Positions 53,453 to 62,989 are shown, counted from the first letter of the stretch. The stretch is 64,000 bases of DNA from Candidatus Obscuribacter phosphatis (GCA_001899315.1 MOYA01000005.1:109994-173993), one strand, 5' to 3'. The notes: generated by a model from the sequence alone, not told the origin. Numbers and translations: made by a program.

Positions 53453-56095
53453 ATGTCTCAAAACGGTTTCACCTTCGTGAAAGAACGCGAAGGAATCAGT
53501 GAGTTTGTTCTCGACGCCAATGGCTTGAAAGTGCTGCTTGCCCCCAACAAGGCAAGCGAAGTTGCCACCGTCATGATCGTCTATCATGTCGGCTCCCGCA
53601 ACGAAGCAGTCGGTTACACCGGCTCCACGCACTTCCTCGAGCACATGATGTTCAAGGGCAGCAAAAACTTCGGCAATTACGCCGAGGTTCTCACGCCCCT
53701 GGGCGGTGACTACAACGCCACCACCTCCTACGACCGCACCAACTACTTCGCCAAGGTGCCTCGCCGGCACCTGAAGCAGCTCATCGCCATGGAAGCGGAC
53801 CGCATGCGCAACCTCAAGTTGCGCCGCGAAGACCGCGACTCGGAGATGACCGTGGTGCGCAACGAGTTCGAACGCGGACAGAACAGCCCCTATTCGGTGC
53901 TGTATGAAGAGCTCGGCGCCTGCGCCTTCCGCGCTCACCCCTACCACCATCCCATCATCGGCTGGCTCTCCGATGTCGAAAACGTTCCCCTGGAGCGGAT
54001 GCAGGCTTTCTACGACCAGTTCTACTGGCCCAACAATGCCACCATCATGGTCACCGGCGCCTTCACCATCGAGGAAGCGCTGGGCATGATCATGGAGAGC
54101 TTCGGCAGCATCCCCAGCTCCCCGGCTCCGATTCCGGAGATGTACACGGTGGAACCGCCTCAGGAAGGCGAGCGCCGTGTCACCGTCGAGCGCACCAGCA
54201 CCGAACCGGGCATGGTCCTGATCGGTTATCGTGTGCCCGGCACCACCCACGCAGACAGCGCTGCGCTCGCCGTCATTGCCGACATCCTGGGCGGCTCCAG
54301 CAGCAAAGCCAGCCGTTTCTACGCTGCTCTCATCAAGAGCGGCAAGGCGGTGGAAGCCTTCGTCAGCGGCAACGAGCTCAAGGACGAGTTCCTCTTCCGC
54401 GCCGGCGCCATCGTGCATCCGGAGGGCAACCTGGCTGAGCTCGAGCAAGCTCTGCTTTCAGAAATGGACCGCCTCTGCCATGAGCCGGTCTCGGAAGAAG
54501 AGCTGAGCCGTGTCAAGAAGGCTTATCGCAAGCGCGTTCTCTTCGCTACCGACAATCAGATGAGCTTCCTCAGCTCACTCTGCGAAGCGGAAGCGGCGGG
54601 GAACTGGGAAGACTTCCTCGACAACACCGCCCGCTACGAGGCGGTCACCGCCGAAATGGTGCAGGCAGCCGCCAAGCGCTACTTCGTGCGCAAAAACCGC
54701 ACCGTGGGCGCCTTCACGCCCATTCAGCCTGGTCAGTCCAATCATGCAGACACTGAGCCGAGCCAGCCGGAAACCGCTGTCACGGCGAGCGAGGGCAAGG
54801 CTGCAGGCGGCTTCACCTACGAAGGGGAGACAGTCACCAAGGTCTACCCGAACGGCATGAAGGTGCAGGTTCTGACCATGGAGAGCGCCCGCACCGTCGG
54901 CATCTCGCTCAGCATGCTGGGCGGCGACACACACAGCCCGACTGAGAAGCCTCTCACCGCCACCCTGACGGCGATGATGCTCAATCGCGGCGCCAAGCAC
55001 GCCAGCGCCACCGAAATGGCGGCCATGCTGGAAGAAATGGGTGCCTCGATCAGCTTCAGCTGCGACGAGTTCCGAGTGGGCAGCCGCGGCAAAGTGGTAC
55101 CCGAAGACCTCGGCGTCTACATCGCTCTTCTGGGCGACTGCGTGCGCAACCCGCTCTTCCCCGAAAGCGAGCTGGAACAGGTGAAAGCCCTTCTGGGCAG
55201 CAACCTGAGCCAATCGCTGAGCGACACCGGCAGCCTGGCTTCCGGCGAGCTTTCGCGGCGCATTTACGCGGCGGGCACTCCTTACCACCAGCTCAAGGTG
55301 GAAGACCTGCTCGCCAACCTGGACGGCACCACGGTGGAAGACCTGAAGCAGTTCCATGCTTCTCACTACACCCCCAAGTCGGTGCTCATCACCATCGCCG
55401 GCAATATCGCCCCTGAAGCCGCTTTCCACGCAGTGGAATTGGCCCTGGGCAGCTGGCAAGGTGGTGAGGCGCCTGCCATGACGGTGCCACCCCAGTCCGA
55501 AGAGACTGTGAAGAGCGCCGGCGGCAAGCACGTTGTCTTCGTTCCCGAGATGACCAGCTGTGACATCCGCATCGGTCGTTATGCTCCGGTGCGCATGGGC
55601 ACCCCGGAGTTCTTCGTGGCCAAGTTGGCCAACGATGCGCTCGGCGAAAACACCCTCTCAGCAAGACTCGGACTCTCGATTCGGGTCAAGCATGGCCTCA
55701 CCTATGGCATCAGCTCGCACTTCGAAGGTGCGCTGCTGGGCAATGGCGGATGGATGGTCGAACTGACCGTACACCCCGACAATGTCAACCGCGCCATCGA
55801 GCTGGTCAATGCCGAGATCGAGCGTTACCTTGCCGAAGGAGTAAGTCAGGAAGAGCTGGACCGCTGGGTCGAGAACGTCGTCGGAGGCTTCCAGGTCTCT
55901 CTCGACAATCCGCTGGCGGTGGCTTCCACGCTCAACCGCTACACCTTCTACCTGGGTGACGGCGGAGCGCGATACATGGACGAACTGCCCGCCGGCTACC
56001 GCAAGGTCACCGTCGAAGCAGTGAACGACTATGCACGCCGCATGTTCAAGCCGGAAGCACTGACCACGGTTGTGGCCGGCACCGTTCGTACGTAA
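53453..56095 (+). CDS. M16 family zinc protease, two-domain
   Basis: This 880-residue protein is a tandem of two M16 domains. The first has the inverted zinc motif HFLEH at residues 60-64 and the distal Glu ligand near 138 (VVRNEFERG), so it should be active. The second, beginning near 460, lacks the HxxEH motif and is the structural half, as in pitrilysin-like enzymes. A linker of Glu/Ser/Pro/Thr residues joins them. The ATG at 53453 has a strong GGAGGAG site. No signal peptide is seen, so the location is uncertain. It follows ctpA by 142 bases. Confidence 0.9.
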   Translation: MSQNGFTFVKEREGISEFVLDANGLKVLLAPNKASEVATVMIVYHVGSRNEAVGYTGSTHFLEHMMFKGSKNFGNYAEVLTPLGGDYNATTSYDRTNYFAKVPRRHLKQLIAMEADRMRNLKLRREDRDSEMTVVRNEFERGQNSPYSVLYEELGACAFRAHPYHHPIIGWLSDVENVPLERMQAFYDQFYWPNNATIMVTGAFTIEEALGMIMESFGSIPSSPAPIPEMYTVEPPQEGERRVTVERTSTEPGMVLIGYRVPGTTHADSAALAVIADILGGSSSKASRFYAALIKSGKAVEAFVSGNELKDEFLFRAGAIVHPEGNLAELEQALLSEMDRLCHEPVSEEELSRVKKAYRKRVLFATDNQMSFLSSLCEAEAAGNWEDFLDNTARYEAVTAEMVQAAAKRYFVRKNRTVGAFTPIQPGQSNHADTEPSQPETAVTASEGKAAGGFTYEGETVTKVYPNGMKVQVLTMESARTVGISLSMLGGDTHSPTEKPLTATLTAMMLNRGAKHASATEMAAMLEEMGASISFSCDEFRVGSRGKVVPEDLGVYIALLGDCVRNPLFPESELEQVKALLGSNLSQSLSDTGSLASGELSRRIYAAGTPYHQLKVEDLLANLDGTTVEDLKQFHASHYTPKSVLITIAGNIAPEAAFHAVELALGSWQGGEAPAMTVPPQSEETVKSAGGKHVVFVPEMTSCDIRIGRYAPVRMGTPEFFVAKLANDALGENTLSARLGLSIRVKHGLTYGISSHFEGALLGNGGWMVELTVHPDNVNRAIELVNAEIERYLAEGVSQEELDRWVENVVGGFQVSLDNPLAVASTLNRYTFYLGDGGARYMDELPAGYRKVTVEAVNDYARRMFKPEALTTVVAGTVRT

Positions 56096-56113
56096 GCATC
56101 GTACGTAAGCATC
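56088..56113 (+). repeat. 13-bp tandem duplication across the stop codon
   Basis: GTACGTAAGCATC occurs twice in direct succession, at 56088-56100 and 56101-56113. The first copy holds the stop codon of the M16 protease gene and the second copies it just downstream. Confidence 0.9.
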
Positions 56114-56266
56114 GGGCTTAAGCCCAAAGACTGCAGAACTGCATTTCGCAAAGTCTGCATTGCCAACTGCCTGTGGCGGGTGGCGGCAAATTCAACAAGT
56201 CAAGCAATGCCTTGCCCGAGACTTGGGGAGCCGCCATCCGCTACAATTTCAGCAAGGAGAATCGTT

Positions 56267-57706
56267 ATGGCAAAGAAAGCACAAGTTCATGTGTTCAAGC
56301 AGCCCAAGCGGCCGCTTCTGGCTGCCGACGTTTTCGCTCGCCGGCGCAAGGAATTCTTGCGTCGCATGCCTGCGAATTCGGTGGCAATCATCGTTACCAG
56401 TCCGGAGCGCACCCGCTCCAATGACACCGAGTATCAGTACCGTCCCGCCTCCGACGTGCTCTATCTGAGCAATTTCCACGAGCCCGAAGCGGCTCTGGTT
56501 TTCGTCAAGGACGGCGATGGCAAGGGTCGTTTCCTCATGTTCGTCCGTCCCAAGGACCGCGCCCGCGAAATCTGGACCGGCATTCGCCAGGGTCCGGAAG
56601 GCGCGGTGGGCAACTTCGGCGCCGACGAAGCCTTCAACGTCGAAGACTTCGAGAAGGTGGTTCGTCCCCTTCTCGGCGAATGCGACCGGGTCTACTACAA
56701 GTTCCGCCGCGACGAGCATTTCGACAAGATCTTCCGCTCGATGTGGGAAGACAACCAGCGCGACCTGCTCAACCCCGAAACCATCATCCACGAAATGCGC
56801 CTCTTCAAGAGCGCTGAAGAAGTGGAGATGATGCGCTACGCCGGCAAGGTCTCAGCCGAGGCCCACTGCGAAGCGATGCGCTTGGTTCGTCCCGGCATGA
56901 TGGAGTACCAGCTGCAAGCCTCGATGGAAGCGGTCTTCAAGTTCAACGGCGCCCTCTACCCCGCCTACACCAGCATCGTGGGTGGTGGCGCCAACGCCGT
57001 CATCCTGCACTATGTCGAGAACAACTGCGAACTCAAGGACGGCGATCTGGTCCTGATCGACGCCGCCTGCGAGTACCAGGGTTATGCCTCCGACATCACG
57101 CGCACCTTCCCGGTGAACGGCAAGTTCTCGAAGGCGCAGCGCGAGATCTATGAAGTGGTGCTCGCCGCCGAGAAGGCAGGCATCGCCATGGCTCGCCCCG
57201 GCGCCAAGCTGCAGCAGGTGCATGACCGTGCCAGCGAAGTGCTGCGCGATGGTCTGGTCAAGCTCGGCATTCTGCCCAAGACGCACCTGACCGTGCAGGG
57301 CGAAAAGAAAGCCCTCGAGACCTGGAAGAAGGAAGGCAGCAAGGGCGCCAAGCCGCTCACGCTGCACGACTTCTTCATGCACGGCACCAGCCACTTCATC
57401 GGCATGGACGTGCACGATGTGGGCACCGGCGGCACCCGCGACCCGCGCGGCAAGAAGCGCGCGCTCAAGCCCGGCATGGCCTTCACGGTCGAACCGGGCA
57501 TCTACATCGCCCCCGGCGAAGAGCGTGTCGCCGCCAAGTACCGCGGCATCGGCATTCGCATCGAAGACGATGTGGTGATTACCGCCGACGGCTGCGAAGT
57601 GCTCACCGGTGCCGTGCCCAAGGACGTGGACGCCATCGAAAAGCTCATGGCCGAAGGTCGGGCTCACTGTCTCGATGTGGAGAAGAAGTTCGCCGTCAAG
57701 GCATAA
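56267..57706 (+). CDS. pepP: Xaa-Pro aminopeptidase (M24B, PepP-type)
   Basis: This 479-residue enzyme removes the first residue of peptides with proline in the second position. The N-terminal domain covers about 1-170, followed by the pita-bread catalytic domain. The five metal ligands are visible: two Asp in IDAACEYQGYASDITR, His in HGTSHFIGMDVHD, Glu in TVEPGIYI and Glu in IRIEDDVV. The ATG at 56267 has AAGGAGA just upstream. A paralog lies at 61628. Confidence 0.93.
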   Translation: MAKKAQVHVFKQPKRPLLAADVFARRRKEFLRRMPANSVAIIVTSPERTRSNDTEYQYRPASDVLYLSNFHEPEAALVFVKDGDGKGRFLMFVRPKDRAREIWTGIRQGPEGAVGNFGADEAFNVEDFEKVVRPLLGECDRVYYKFRRDEHFDKIFRSMWEDNQRDLLNPETIIHEMRLFKSAEEVEMMRYAGKVSAEAHCEAMRLVRPGMMEYQLQASMEAVFKFNGALYPAYTSIVGGGANAVILHYVENNCELKDGDLVLIDAACEYQGYASDITRTFPVNGKFSKAQREIYEVVLAAEKAGIAMARPGAKLQQVHDRASEVLRDGLVKLGILPKTHLTVQGEKKALETWKKEGSKGAKPLTLHDFFMHGTSHFIGMDVHDVGTGGTRDPRGKKRALKPGMAFTVEPGIYIAPGEERVAAKYRGIGIRIEDDVVITADGCEVLTGAVPKDVDAIEKLMAEGRAHCLDVEKKFAVKA

Positions 57707-57740
57707 CTGTCTTCGGTCGAGACAGGTAACAAGCACAGAG

Positions 57741-57770
57741 AGAGGGGCTTCTTCACCGGAGCCCCTCTTT
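57741..57770 (+). terminator. Terminator after the first pepP gene
   Basis: AGAGGGGCT (57741-57749) pairs with AGCCCCTCT (57760-57768) and a short T stretch follows. Confidence 0.65.
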
Positions 57771-57847
57771 CGCATAAAGAAAAGAGATGGCAAGCCGACT
57801 TATGCGGCTTGCTGAATGTGCAACCTATAACCTGACGGAAGAACAGA

Positions 57848-59518
57848 ATGACGGGTCTACTCCAAGACTTACTCGTTGTCTTCGGTCTGGGAATGCTCAT
57901 GGTGGTCGTCTTCCACCGTTTCAACCTACCTTCGGTTCTGGGTTTTCTGATCACTGGCGTGATCACGGGACCTTTTGGACTGAAGCTGGTGGACGACGTA
58001 CATGCCATCGAAATTCTCGCCGAAATAGGTCTAGTGATGCTGCTTTTCGAAGCAGGCATCGAATTTTCGGTTCAGACATTCATCAGAATGCGCAGGTTCT
58101 TGCTGATTGCAGGCAGTCTGCAGCTTCTGCTCACCATAGCAGCCGGCGCAGCCGTTGCTCACTTTGGCGGGCTCGCTCTGAAACCGGCAATTTTCATCGG
58201 CATGCTCACCTCGCTATCAAGCACAGCGCTGGTGATCAGGCTTCTGGAGTACCGCGGCAGCTTCGACTCGATTCATGGTCGTGCCGCCATGGGTATCCTC
58301 ATCTTTCAAGACCTCTGCATCGTACCATTGGTGCTAATCACACCTTATCTGGGCGGAGTCGGAGGTAGTATCACCGATGTCTTCCTTCTCACCGGCAAAG
58401 CCTTGCTCTTCGTGGCCGTAGCCGGTACCCTGGCTCGCTTCATGATTCCCTGGCTGCTCGGTCATGTGGCACGACTGAAACGTCGCGAGGCCTTTGTCTT
58501 GAGCATCATTTTGCTCTGCTTGGGCACTGCCTTCGCCACCTCCCACTTCGGTCTGTCCATGGCTCTCGGCGCCTTCATCGCCGGCTTGGTCATCTCCGAT
58601 TCGAAGTACAGTCATCAGGCTTTGTCTGAGGTCTTGCCGATTCGAGAAGTGCTCAACTGCTTGGTCTTCGTCTCGATTGGTATGCTCTTCGACGTGAGAG
58701 TACTGCTGAGCAACCCGGTCTTGGTACTGACTCTGGTGGCAACGGTGCTGCTGGTGAAAACACTCACCGGCTTCATCGCCACTATGGCCAGCGGACATTC
58801 ATGGCGGGTGGCTCTGCTCACCAGCGTTACCATCGCCCAAGCCAGTGAGTTCGCCTTTGTCCTTTCCAAGCTGGGCTTCACGGCCGGCATCGTCGATGCT
58901 CGCGTCAACCAACTCTTCTTGGCCACAGCCATTCTCACCATGTTCGTCACGCCAGGCTTCATCAGCCTCGGCACGCGGGCAGAGAAACTGCTGAGCCGCG
59001 TTCTCCCAGATTCCTGGGGCGGCAAAGAGAAAGAAGAGAAGCCGGAAAAGCTCAGTGGTCACACCGTGATCATTGGCTACGGTGAAGCCGGTAAAAACGT
59101 AGCAATGGCGCTGAAAGAGCAAGAATTGCCCTTCATCGTCGTCGACTACGATCCGCTCGTGGTCAAAGCAGAGAGACGAAAAGGCACGCCTATCGTCTTC
59201 GGTGATGCGGCTCGCCCAGAGGTCTTGCAGTATGCCGGCATCGAACGAGCCAGGGTCTTCATGATCACTGTGTCAGACCAAGAAGTCTCGGTAGCAGCAA
59301 CCGAGTTGGCAAGGCGGCTCAATCCAAGCGTTCAGCTCTTGACCAGAGCGCGGCACGCCCGACTTGGTGCTGCCCTAAAAGTGCGGGGAGCCAACGTTGT
59401 CGTCGCTGACGACTTCGAAAGCACTCTCACCCTGGTGGACGAAGCCCTCTCAACCTTGGCAGTCTCGAGCGAAAAGCGACAGCTTGCCATCGAGAACCTC
59501 AAGCGCCGGGCACCTTGA
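57848..59518 (+). CDS. CPA2-family cation/proton antiporter with RCK domain (KefB-like)
   Basis: This 556-residue membrane transporter exchanges K+ or Na+ for protons. About 11-12 helices occupy residues 5-385, and a cytoplasmic TrkA-N/RCK domain follows, with the NAD-binding pattern IIGYGEAGKNVA near 410 and VVDYDP. The RCK domain would gate transport in response to nucleotide or redox state. It stands between the two pepP paralogs and is bounded by terminators on both sides, so it is probably a unit on its own. Confidence 0.92.
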   Translation: MTGLLQDLLVVFGLGMLMVVVFHRFNLPSVLGFLITGVITGPFGLKLVDDVHAIEILAEIGLVMLLFEAGIEFSVQTFIRMRRFLLIAGSLQLLLTIAAGAAVAHFGGLALKPAIFIGMLTSLSSTALVIRLLEYRGSFDSIHGRAAMGILIFQDLCIVPLVLITPYLGGVGGSITDVFLLTGKALLFVAVAGTLARFMIPWLLGHVARLKRREAFVLSIILLCLGTAFATSHFGLSMALGAFIAGLVISDSKYSHQALSEVLPIREVLNCLVFVSIGMLFDVRVLLSNPVLVLTLVATVLLVKTLTGFIATMASGHSWRVALLTSVTIAQASEFAFVLSKLGFTAGIVDARVNQLFLATAILTMFVTPGFISLGTRAEKLLSRVLPDSWGGKEKEEKPEKLSGHTVIIGYGEAGKNVAMALKEQELPFIVVDYDPLVVKAERRKGTPIVFGDAARPEVLQYAGIERARVFMITVSDQEVSVAATELARRLNPSVQLLTRARHARLGAALKVRGANVVVADDFESTLTLVDEALSTLAVSSEKRQLAIENLKRRAP

Positions 59519-59917
59519 CCATAACAGACTAAAGCTTTTGTAGAGGCATTCGAGCGTAACAGCTTGGATGCCTCTCTTTTTCTTTCGGCTTACTACATTC
59601 TATAGTGTCACAGGCGACAGAGCAGCCGAAAGTTACCACCAAGGCCCACTAGAAGAAAATCTCGGGGTTAGCGCGAGCACGGCCAATTAGTGGATAAAGT
59701 TAATAAGCACTAAGAGAACCGATGATGTCAAGTTTTTAAGTTGCTTACTAGCTCTAAACTCAGCCAGGTTGAAATTGTCTCTTTTCACCATCTCTGCTTT
59801 AAGGCTAAGTATCCAAACAAACCATAAGCCACAAGCACAACAGTCTCTGCGTTTAACCAACTGATGCCAATCGGAAGAGATGGTCCGACCGGCACAGCCT
59901 GCTAATCAGGAGAGTTT
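59519..59917. other. Intergenic region upstream of nupC
   Basis: About 400 bases. It begins with a terminator at 59542-59583; the rest has no gene and no structure that I recognise. The ribosome site CAGGAGAG lies before the nupC ATG. Confidence 0.45.
59542..59583 (+). terminator. Terminator of the antiporter gene
   Basis: A 14-bp stem with two imperfect pairs (AGAGGCATTCGAGC/GCTTGGATGCCTCT) and a 6-base loop is followed by a T-rich run. Confidence 0.8.
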
Positions 59918-61156
59918 ATGAACCTACAAGCTTTGCTTGGGGTGGCTCAGCCACTCCTCGGTATCGCCGCCATCCTTGGCGCCGCCTACCTCATGTCGAA
60001 CAACCGCAACGAGATCAAGTGGCGCCCCGTGCTGTCCGGTCTCGGTTTGACAGTGCTCATCTGCCTGCTCGTCTTGAAAGTGCCGCTCACCAAGGAGCTT
60101 TTCGCTGCCATGGGCGCTGGCATCAACAAGCTGCTCGACTTTGCCGTCGACGGCGCCGCCTTCGTGGTCGGTGATGAACTGGCGCACGGCAAATGGATTT
60201 TCCTCGTCCGCATCGGCTCGAGCATCATCTTCATCTCGGCGCTGAGCGGTCTGCTTTACTATCTGGGAATCCTGCAATTCATCGTTCGCAAGATGGCTTA
60301 TGTGCTCATGCGCACCATGGGTATCAGCGCCCCGGAAGCGCTTTCGAGCGCCTCAGCCATCTTCGTCGGACAAGTGGAATGCCAGGTTCTCATCCGCCCC
60401 TACATGTCGACCTTGTCCTCGTCCGAGCTATTCACCTCGATGGCAGCCGCAATGGCGACCATCTCAGGCTCGGCCCTGGTCGCCTACACCTCCCTCGGTA
60501 TGCCCGCCCCCTGGCTCATCGCCGCCTCGATCATGTCGGCTCCCGCCGGCATCCTCGTGGCCAAAGTGATGTGGCCGGAAACCGACAGGCGAGTCTTATC
60601 CGGTGAGGTGGAAATGGCGGACAAGGGTGATGCATCGAACCTCTTCGACGCTATCGCCAAGGGTGCCATGACCGGCTTCGAAATCGCCGTAAACGTCTGC
60701 GTCATGGTGCTTGTCGCCATCGCCTTCGTGAAGATGATCAACTTCGGCTTTGCCGAGCTGTTCTCCTTCACCGGCTCCAAGCTGGAAATCCAGGACGTCT
60801 TCGGCTATGTCTTCATGCCTCTGGCCTGGCTGCTGGGTGTGCCGTGGAACGAATGTTTCCACGTCGGTCGCCTGATCGCAACCGAGATCTTGGTGAACGA
60901 GTTCGTCAGCTATGCCGAATTGGCTCAAGTGCTGCAGGGCAAGGCCGCCTATGTACTCGCCATCAAGACCCAGCTGATTGCCACCGTCGCCCTCTGCGGC
61001 TTCGCCAACCTGGGCTCGATCGGCATCAACATCGGCGGCTTGGGCGCCATGGCACCTGAGCGCCGCGGCGAAATCGCCCGCATGGCCTTCAAAGCCATGA
61101 TCGCCGCCAATATGGGGACCTGGATCACGGCAGCGATAGCCGGAATGATCGGGTGA
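59918..61156 (+). CDS. NupC-type concentrative nucleoside transporter
   Basis: This 412-residue inner-membrane protein imports nucleosides with protons or Na+. It follows the CNT family layout: an N-terminal region of about three helices, a gate domain, and the core motif EALSSASAIFVGQVECQVLIRPYM, where the usual Gly-Gln-Thr-Glu reads Gly-Gln-Val-Glu. The usual two positions after that Glu are also changed to Cys-Gln, which may alter nucleoside choice. The last codons (encoding TAAIAGMIG) and the stop are repeated five more times downstream in a tandem array. Confidence 0.9.
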   Translation: MNLQALLGVAQPLLGIAAILGAAYLMSNNRNEIKWRPVLSGLGLTVLICLLVLKVPLTKELFAAMGAGINKLLDFAVDGAAFVVGDELAHGKWIFLVRIGSSIIFISALSGLLYYLGILQFIVRKMAYVLMRTMGISAPEALSSASAIFVGQVECQVLIRPYMSTLSSSELFTSMAAAMATISGSALVAYTSLGMPAPWLIAASIMSAPAGILVAKVMWPETDRRVLSGEVEMADKGDASNLFDAIAKGAMTGFEIAVNVCVMVLVAIAFVKMINFGFAELFSFTGSKLEIQDVFGYVFMPLAWLLGVPWNECFHVGRLIATEILVNEFVSYAELAQVLQGKAAYVLAIKTQLIATVALCGFANLGSIGINIGGLGAMAPERRGEIARMAFKAMIAANMGTWITAAIAGMIG

Positions 61157-61543
61157 CCAACTTGGACTACGTGCAGCTGCCGTGATCCAGATATGTGTTA
61201 TCCACGGCAGCGATAGCCGGAATGATTGGGTGACCAACTTAGGTGACGCGCAGCTGCCGTGATCCAGATATGTGTTATCCACGGCAGCGATAGCCGGAAT
61301 GATCGGGTGACCAACTTGGACTACGTACAGCTGCCGTGATCCAGTCTCATCTAATCCACGGCAGCGATAGCCGGAATGATCGGGTGACCAACTTAGGTGA
61401 CGCGCAGCTGCCGTGATCCAGCCTAATCTAATCCACGGCAGCGATAGCCGGAATGATCGGGTGACCAACTTGGACTACGTGCAGCTGCCGTGATCCAGAT
61501 ATGTGTTATCCACGGCAGCGATAGCCGGAATGATCGGGTGACC
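61126..61543 (+). repeat. 77-bp tandem array built on the nupC 3' end
   Basis: Six copies start at 61126, 61203, 61280, 61357, 61434 and 61511, with an exact 77-bp period; the last is partial. Each begins with CACGGCAGCGATAGCCGG and contains the nupC stop codon TGA. The middle part alternates between two versions: copies 1, 3 and 5 have CTTGGACTACGT, copies 2 and 4 have CTTAGGTGACGC. Each unit carries CACGGCAGC and its reverse complement GCTGCCGTG, so neighbouring units can fold into hairpins. The first copy is partly coding; the others are not. Confidence 0.95.
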
Positions 61544-61627
61544 GCTTCGTCAGCCGATCCGTCAATTTGTTTCAGTAAATCGAGGGTGCCAATCCGGTAC
61601 CCTCGAATCTCTTCCTAGGAAACAACT
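61544..61627. other. Leader of the second pepP gene
   Basis: About 80 bases between the array and the start codon, with GAGGGTGCCAATCCGGTACCCTC at 61582-61604 forming a hairpin (GAGGGT/ACCCTC with GCC/GGT-rich centre) and a weak AGGA ribosome site. Confidence 0.5.
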
Positions 61628-62977
61628 ATGGAAACCTTCAAACCAGAGGAGTACCAGAAAAGGCGTCTTGCTCTGTTGTCACTGATGCCGCTCGGCAGCA
61701 CAGCCTGCTTTCCTGCGGCAGACAACAAAGTACGCAATGGTACAGCCAACCATTATCTCTATCGTCAGGCGTCGGACGTGCTCTACCTGAGCGGCTTCAA
61801 CGAAGACGAGTCAACCCTGGTTCTGCACAAAGACAGAGCCGGTAAGTGTCAGACGCTGCTCTTCGCCAAAGAGGCAAACGCCAAAGAAGACCAGTGGAAC
61901 GGCGCGCGCATGGGACTGGATGCAGCGCGTAAACTCGGCTTCAATCGAGTACACGAAAGTCGGCAGCTGAAGAGAGTGCTGAATCGGCTCCTGAAAGAGA
62001 CCGACAGAATCTTCATCTCGTCCGGTGCCAACCTGGATGCAGAGGAAAGTCTGATTGCAACGGCTGCGGCAAAGGGTCTCCAACCGACCCAAATCCACTG
62101 CACGTCCAGACTGACTGGTCCGCTGCGCCTGGTGAAATCGCCGGAAGAACAGAAGGTGATGGAGCGAAGCGCCTCTATCGGTACCCATGCCCACAACGCA
62201 GCCATGCTGCAATGTCATCCGGGTATGACCGAGAATCAGCTGCGCGCCTGCCTCGAATACATCTTCGTCATGAACGGCGCCTCTGCCCCCGCTTACAGCG
62301 TCATCGTTGCCGGTGGCGAAAATGCCTACGTGCTGCATCATCCCGCCGACGACACCATCCTCGCCGATGGCGACCTCGTTTTGGTCGATGCCGGCTGCGA
62401 ATATCTGGGCTATGCCAGCGACATCACCCGCACCTATCCGGTGAACGGTGTTTTCAGCCCGGCCCAGAAAGAGATCTATGAACTGGTCCTCGCGGCTCAA
62501 AAGGCTGCTATCGCCGCAGTCAAACCTGGCATCACCTGGTCCGAGTTGGAAGCAGTCGTCGAAGACATCCTGACCAAGGGGCTCAAGAAACTGGGCTTCA
62601 GAGGTCAGAAAGCCGGTGACTACATGCCTCATACGCTTGGGCACTGGCTGGGTATGGATGTACACGATGTGGGCAGCTACGAGACCGGCAAGGGCAAAGC
62701 CAAAGCCGAACGCGCTCTGCAGCCGGGCATGGTGATCACAATCGAACCGGGGCTCTACATCAGCAAGAGCGATGAGCGCGCCCCCGAAAAGTACAGAGGC
62801 ATCAGCGTGCGCATCGAAGACGACCTGCTCGTCACCGCTGACGGTGCCACGGTACTGACCCAAAGCGCCTTCAAAGAGCCTGCCGACATCGAAGAGATGA
62901 TGAAGGTCGGCAAAGGAATGCGCGAAGAACTGGGTGAAGGTCAGCTCGTGGTGCCGCCGCGCATCCGCGACTGCTAA
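61628..62977 (+). CDS. Second PepP-type Xaa-Pro aminopeptidase
   Basis: This 449-residue paralog of the 56267 enzyme has the same two-domain layout. Metal ligands are seen in VDAGCEYLGYASDITRT (two Asp), HTLGHWLGMDVHD (His), TIEPGLYI (Glu) and VRIEDDLLV (Glu). Compared with the first copy it lacks an insertion before the conserved His region and is 30 residues shorter overall. Two different enzymes may split peptide substrates or differ in expression. A strong terminator follows. Confidence 0.92.
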   Translation: METFKPEEYQKRRLALLSLMPLGSTACFPAADNKVRNGTANHYLYRQASDVLYLSGFNEDESTLVLHKDRAGKCQTLLFAKEANAKEDQWNGARMGLDAARKLGFNRVHESRQLKRVLNRLLKETDRIFISSGANLDAEESLIATAAAKGLQPTQIHCTSRLTGPLRLVKSPEEQKVMERSASIGTHAHNAAMLQCHPGMTENQLRACLEYIFVMNGASAPAYSVIVAGGENAYVLHHPADDTILADGDLVLVDAGCEYLGYASDITRTYPVNGVFSPAQKEIYELVLAAQKAAIAAVKPGITWSELEAVVEDILTKGLKKLGFRGQKAGDYMPHTLGHWLGMDVHDVGSYETGKGKAKAERALQPGMVITIEPGLYISKSDERAPEKYRGISVRIEDDLLVTADGATVLTQSAFKEPADIEEMMKVGKGMREELGEGQLVVPPRIRDC

Positions 62978-62989
62978 GCCCAAACCGCA

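Noticed and set aside
53408-55531. Long minus-strand frames opposite the M16 gene
   Set aside because: GC-rich shadow frames; the + strand gene has the zinc motif and a strong ribosome site.
60596-61468. A 290-codon frame on the minus strand with internal repeats
   Set aside because: It is antisense to nupC and runs through the 77-bp array; its repeats are only the array read in reverse. No ribosome site or protein family supports it.
61126-61543. The 77-bp array considered as a CRISPR array
   Set aside because: There are no unique spacers: the whole unit repeats, with only two alternating versions, and no cas genes are present.
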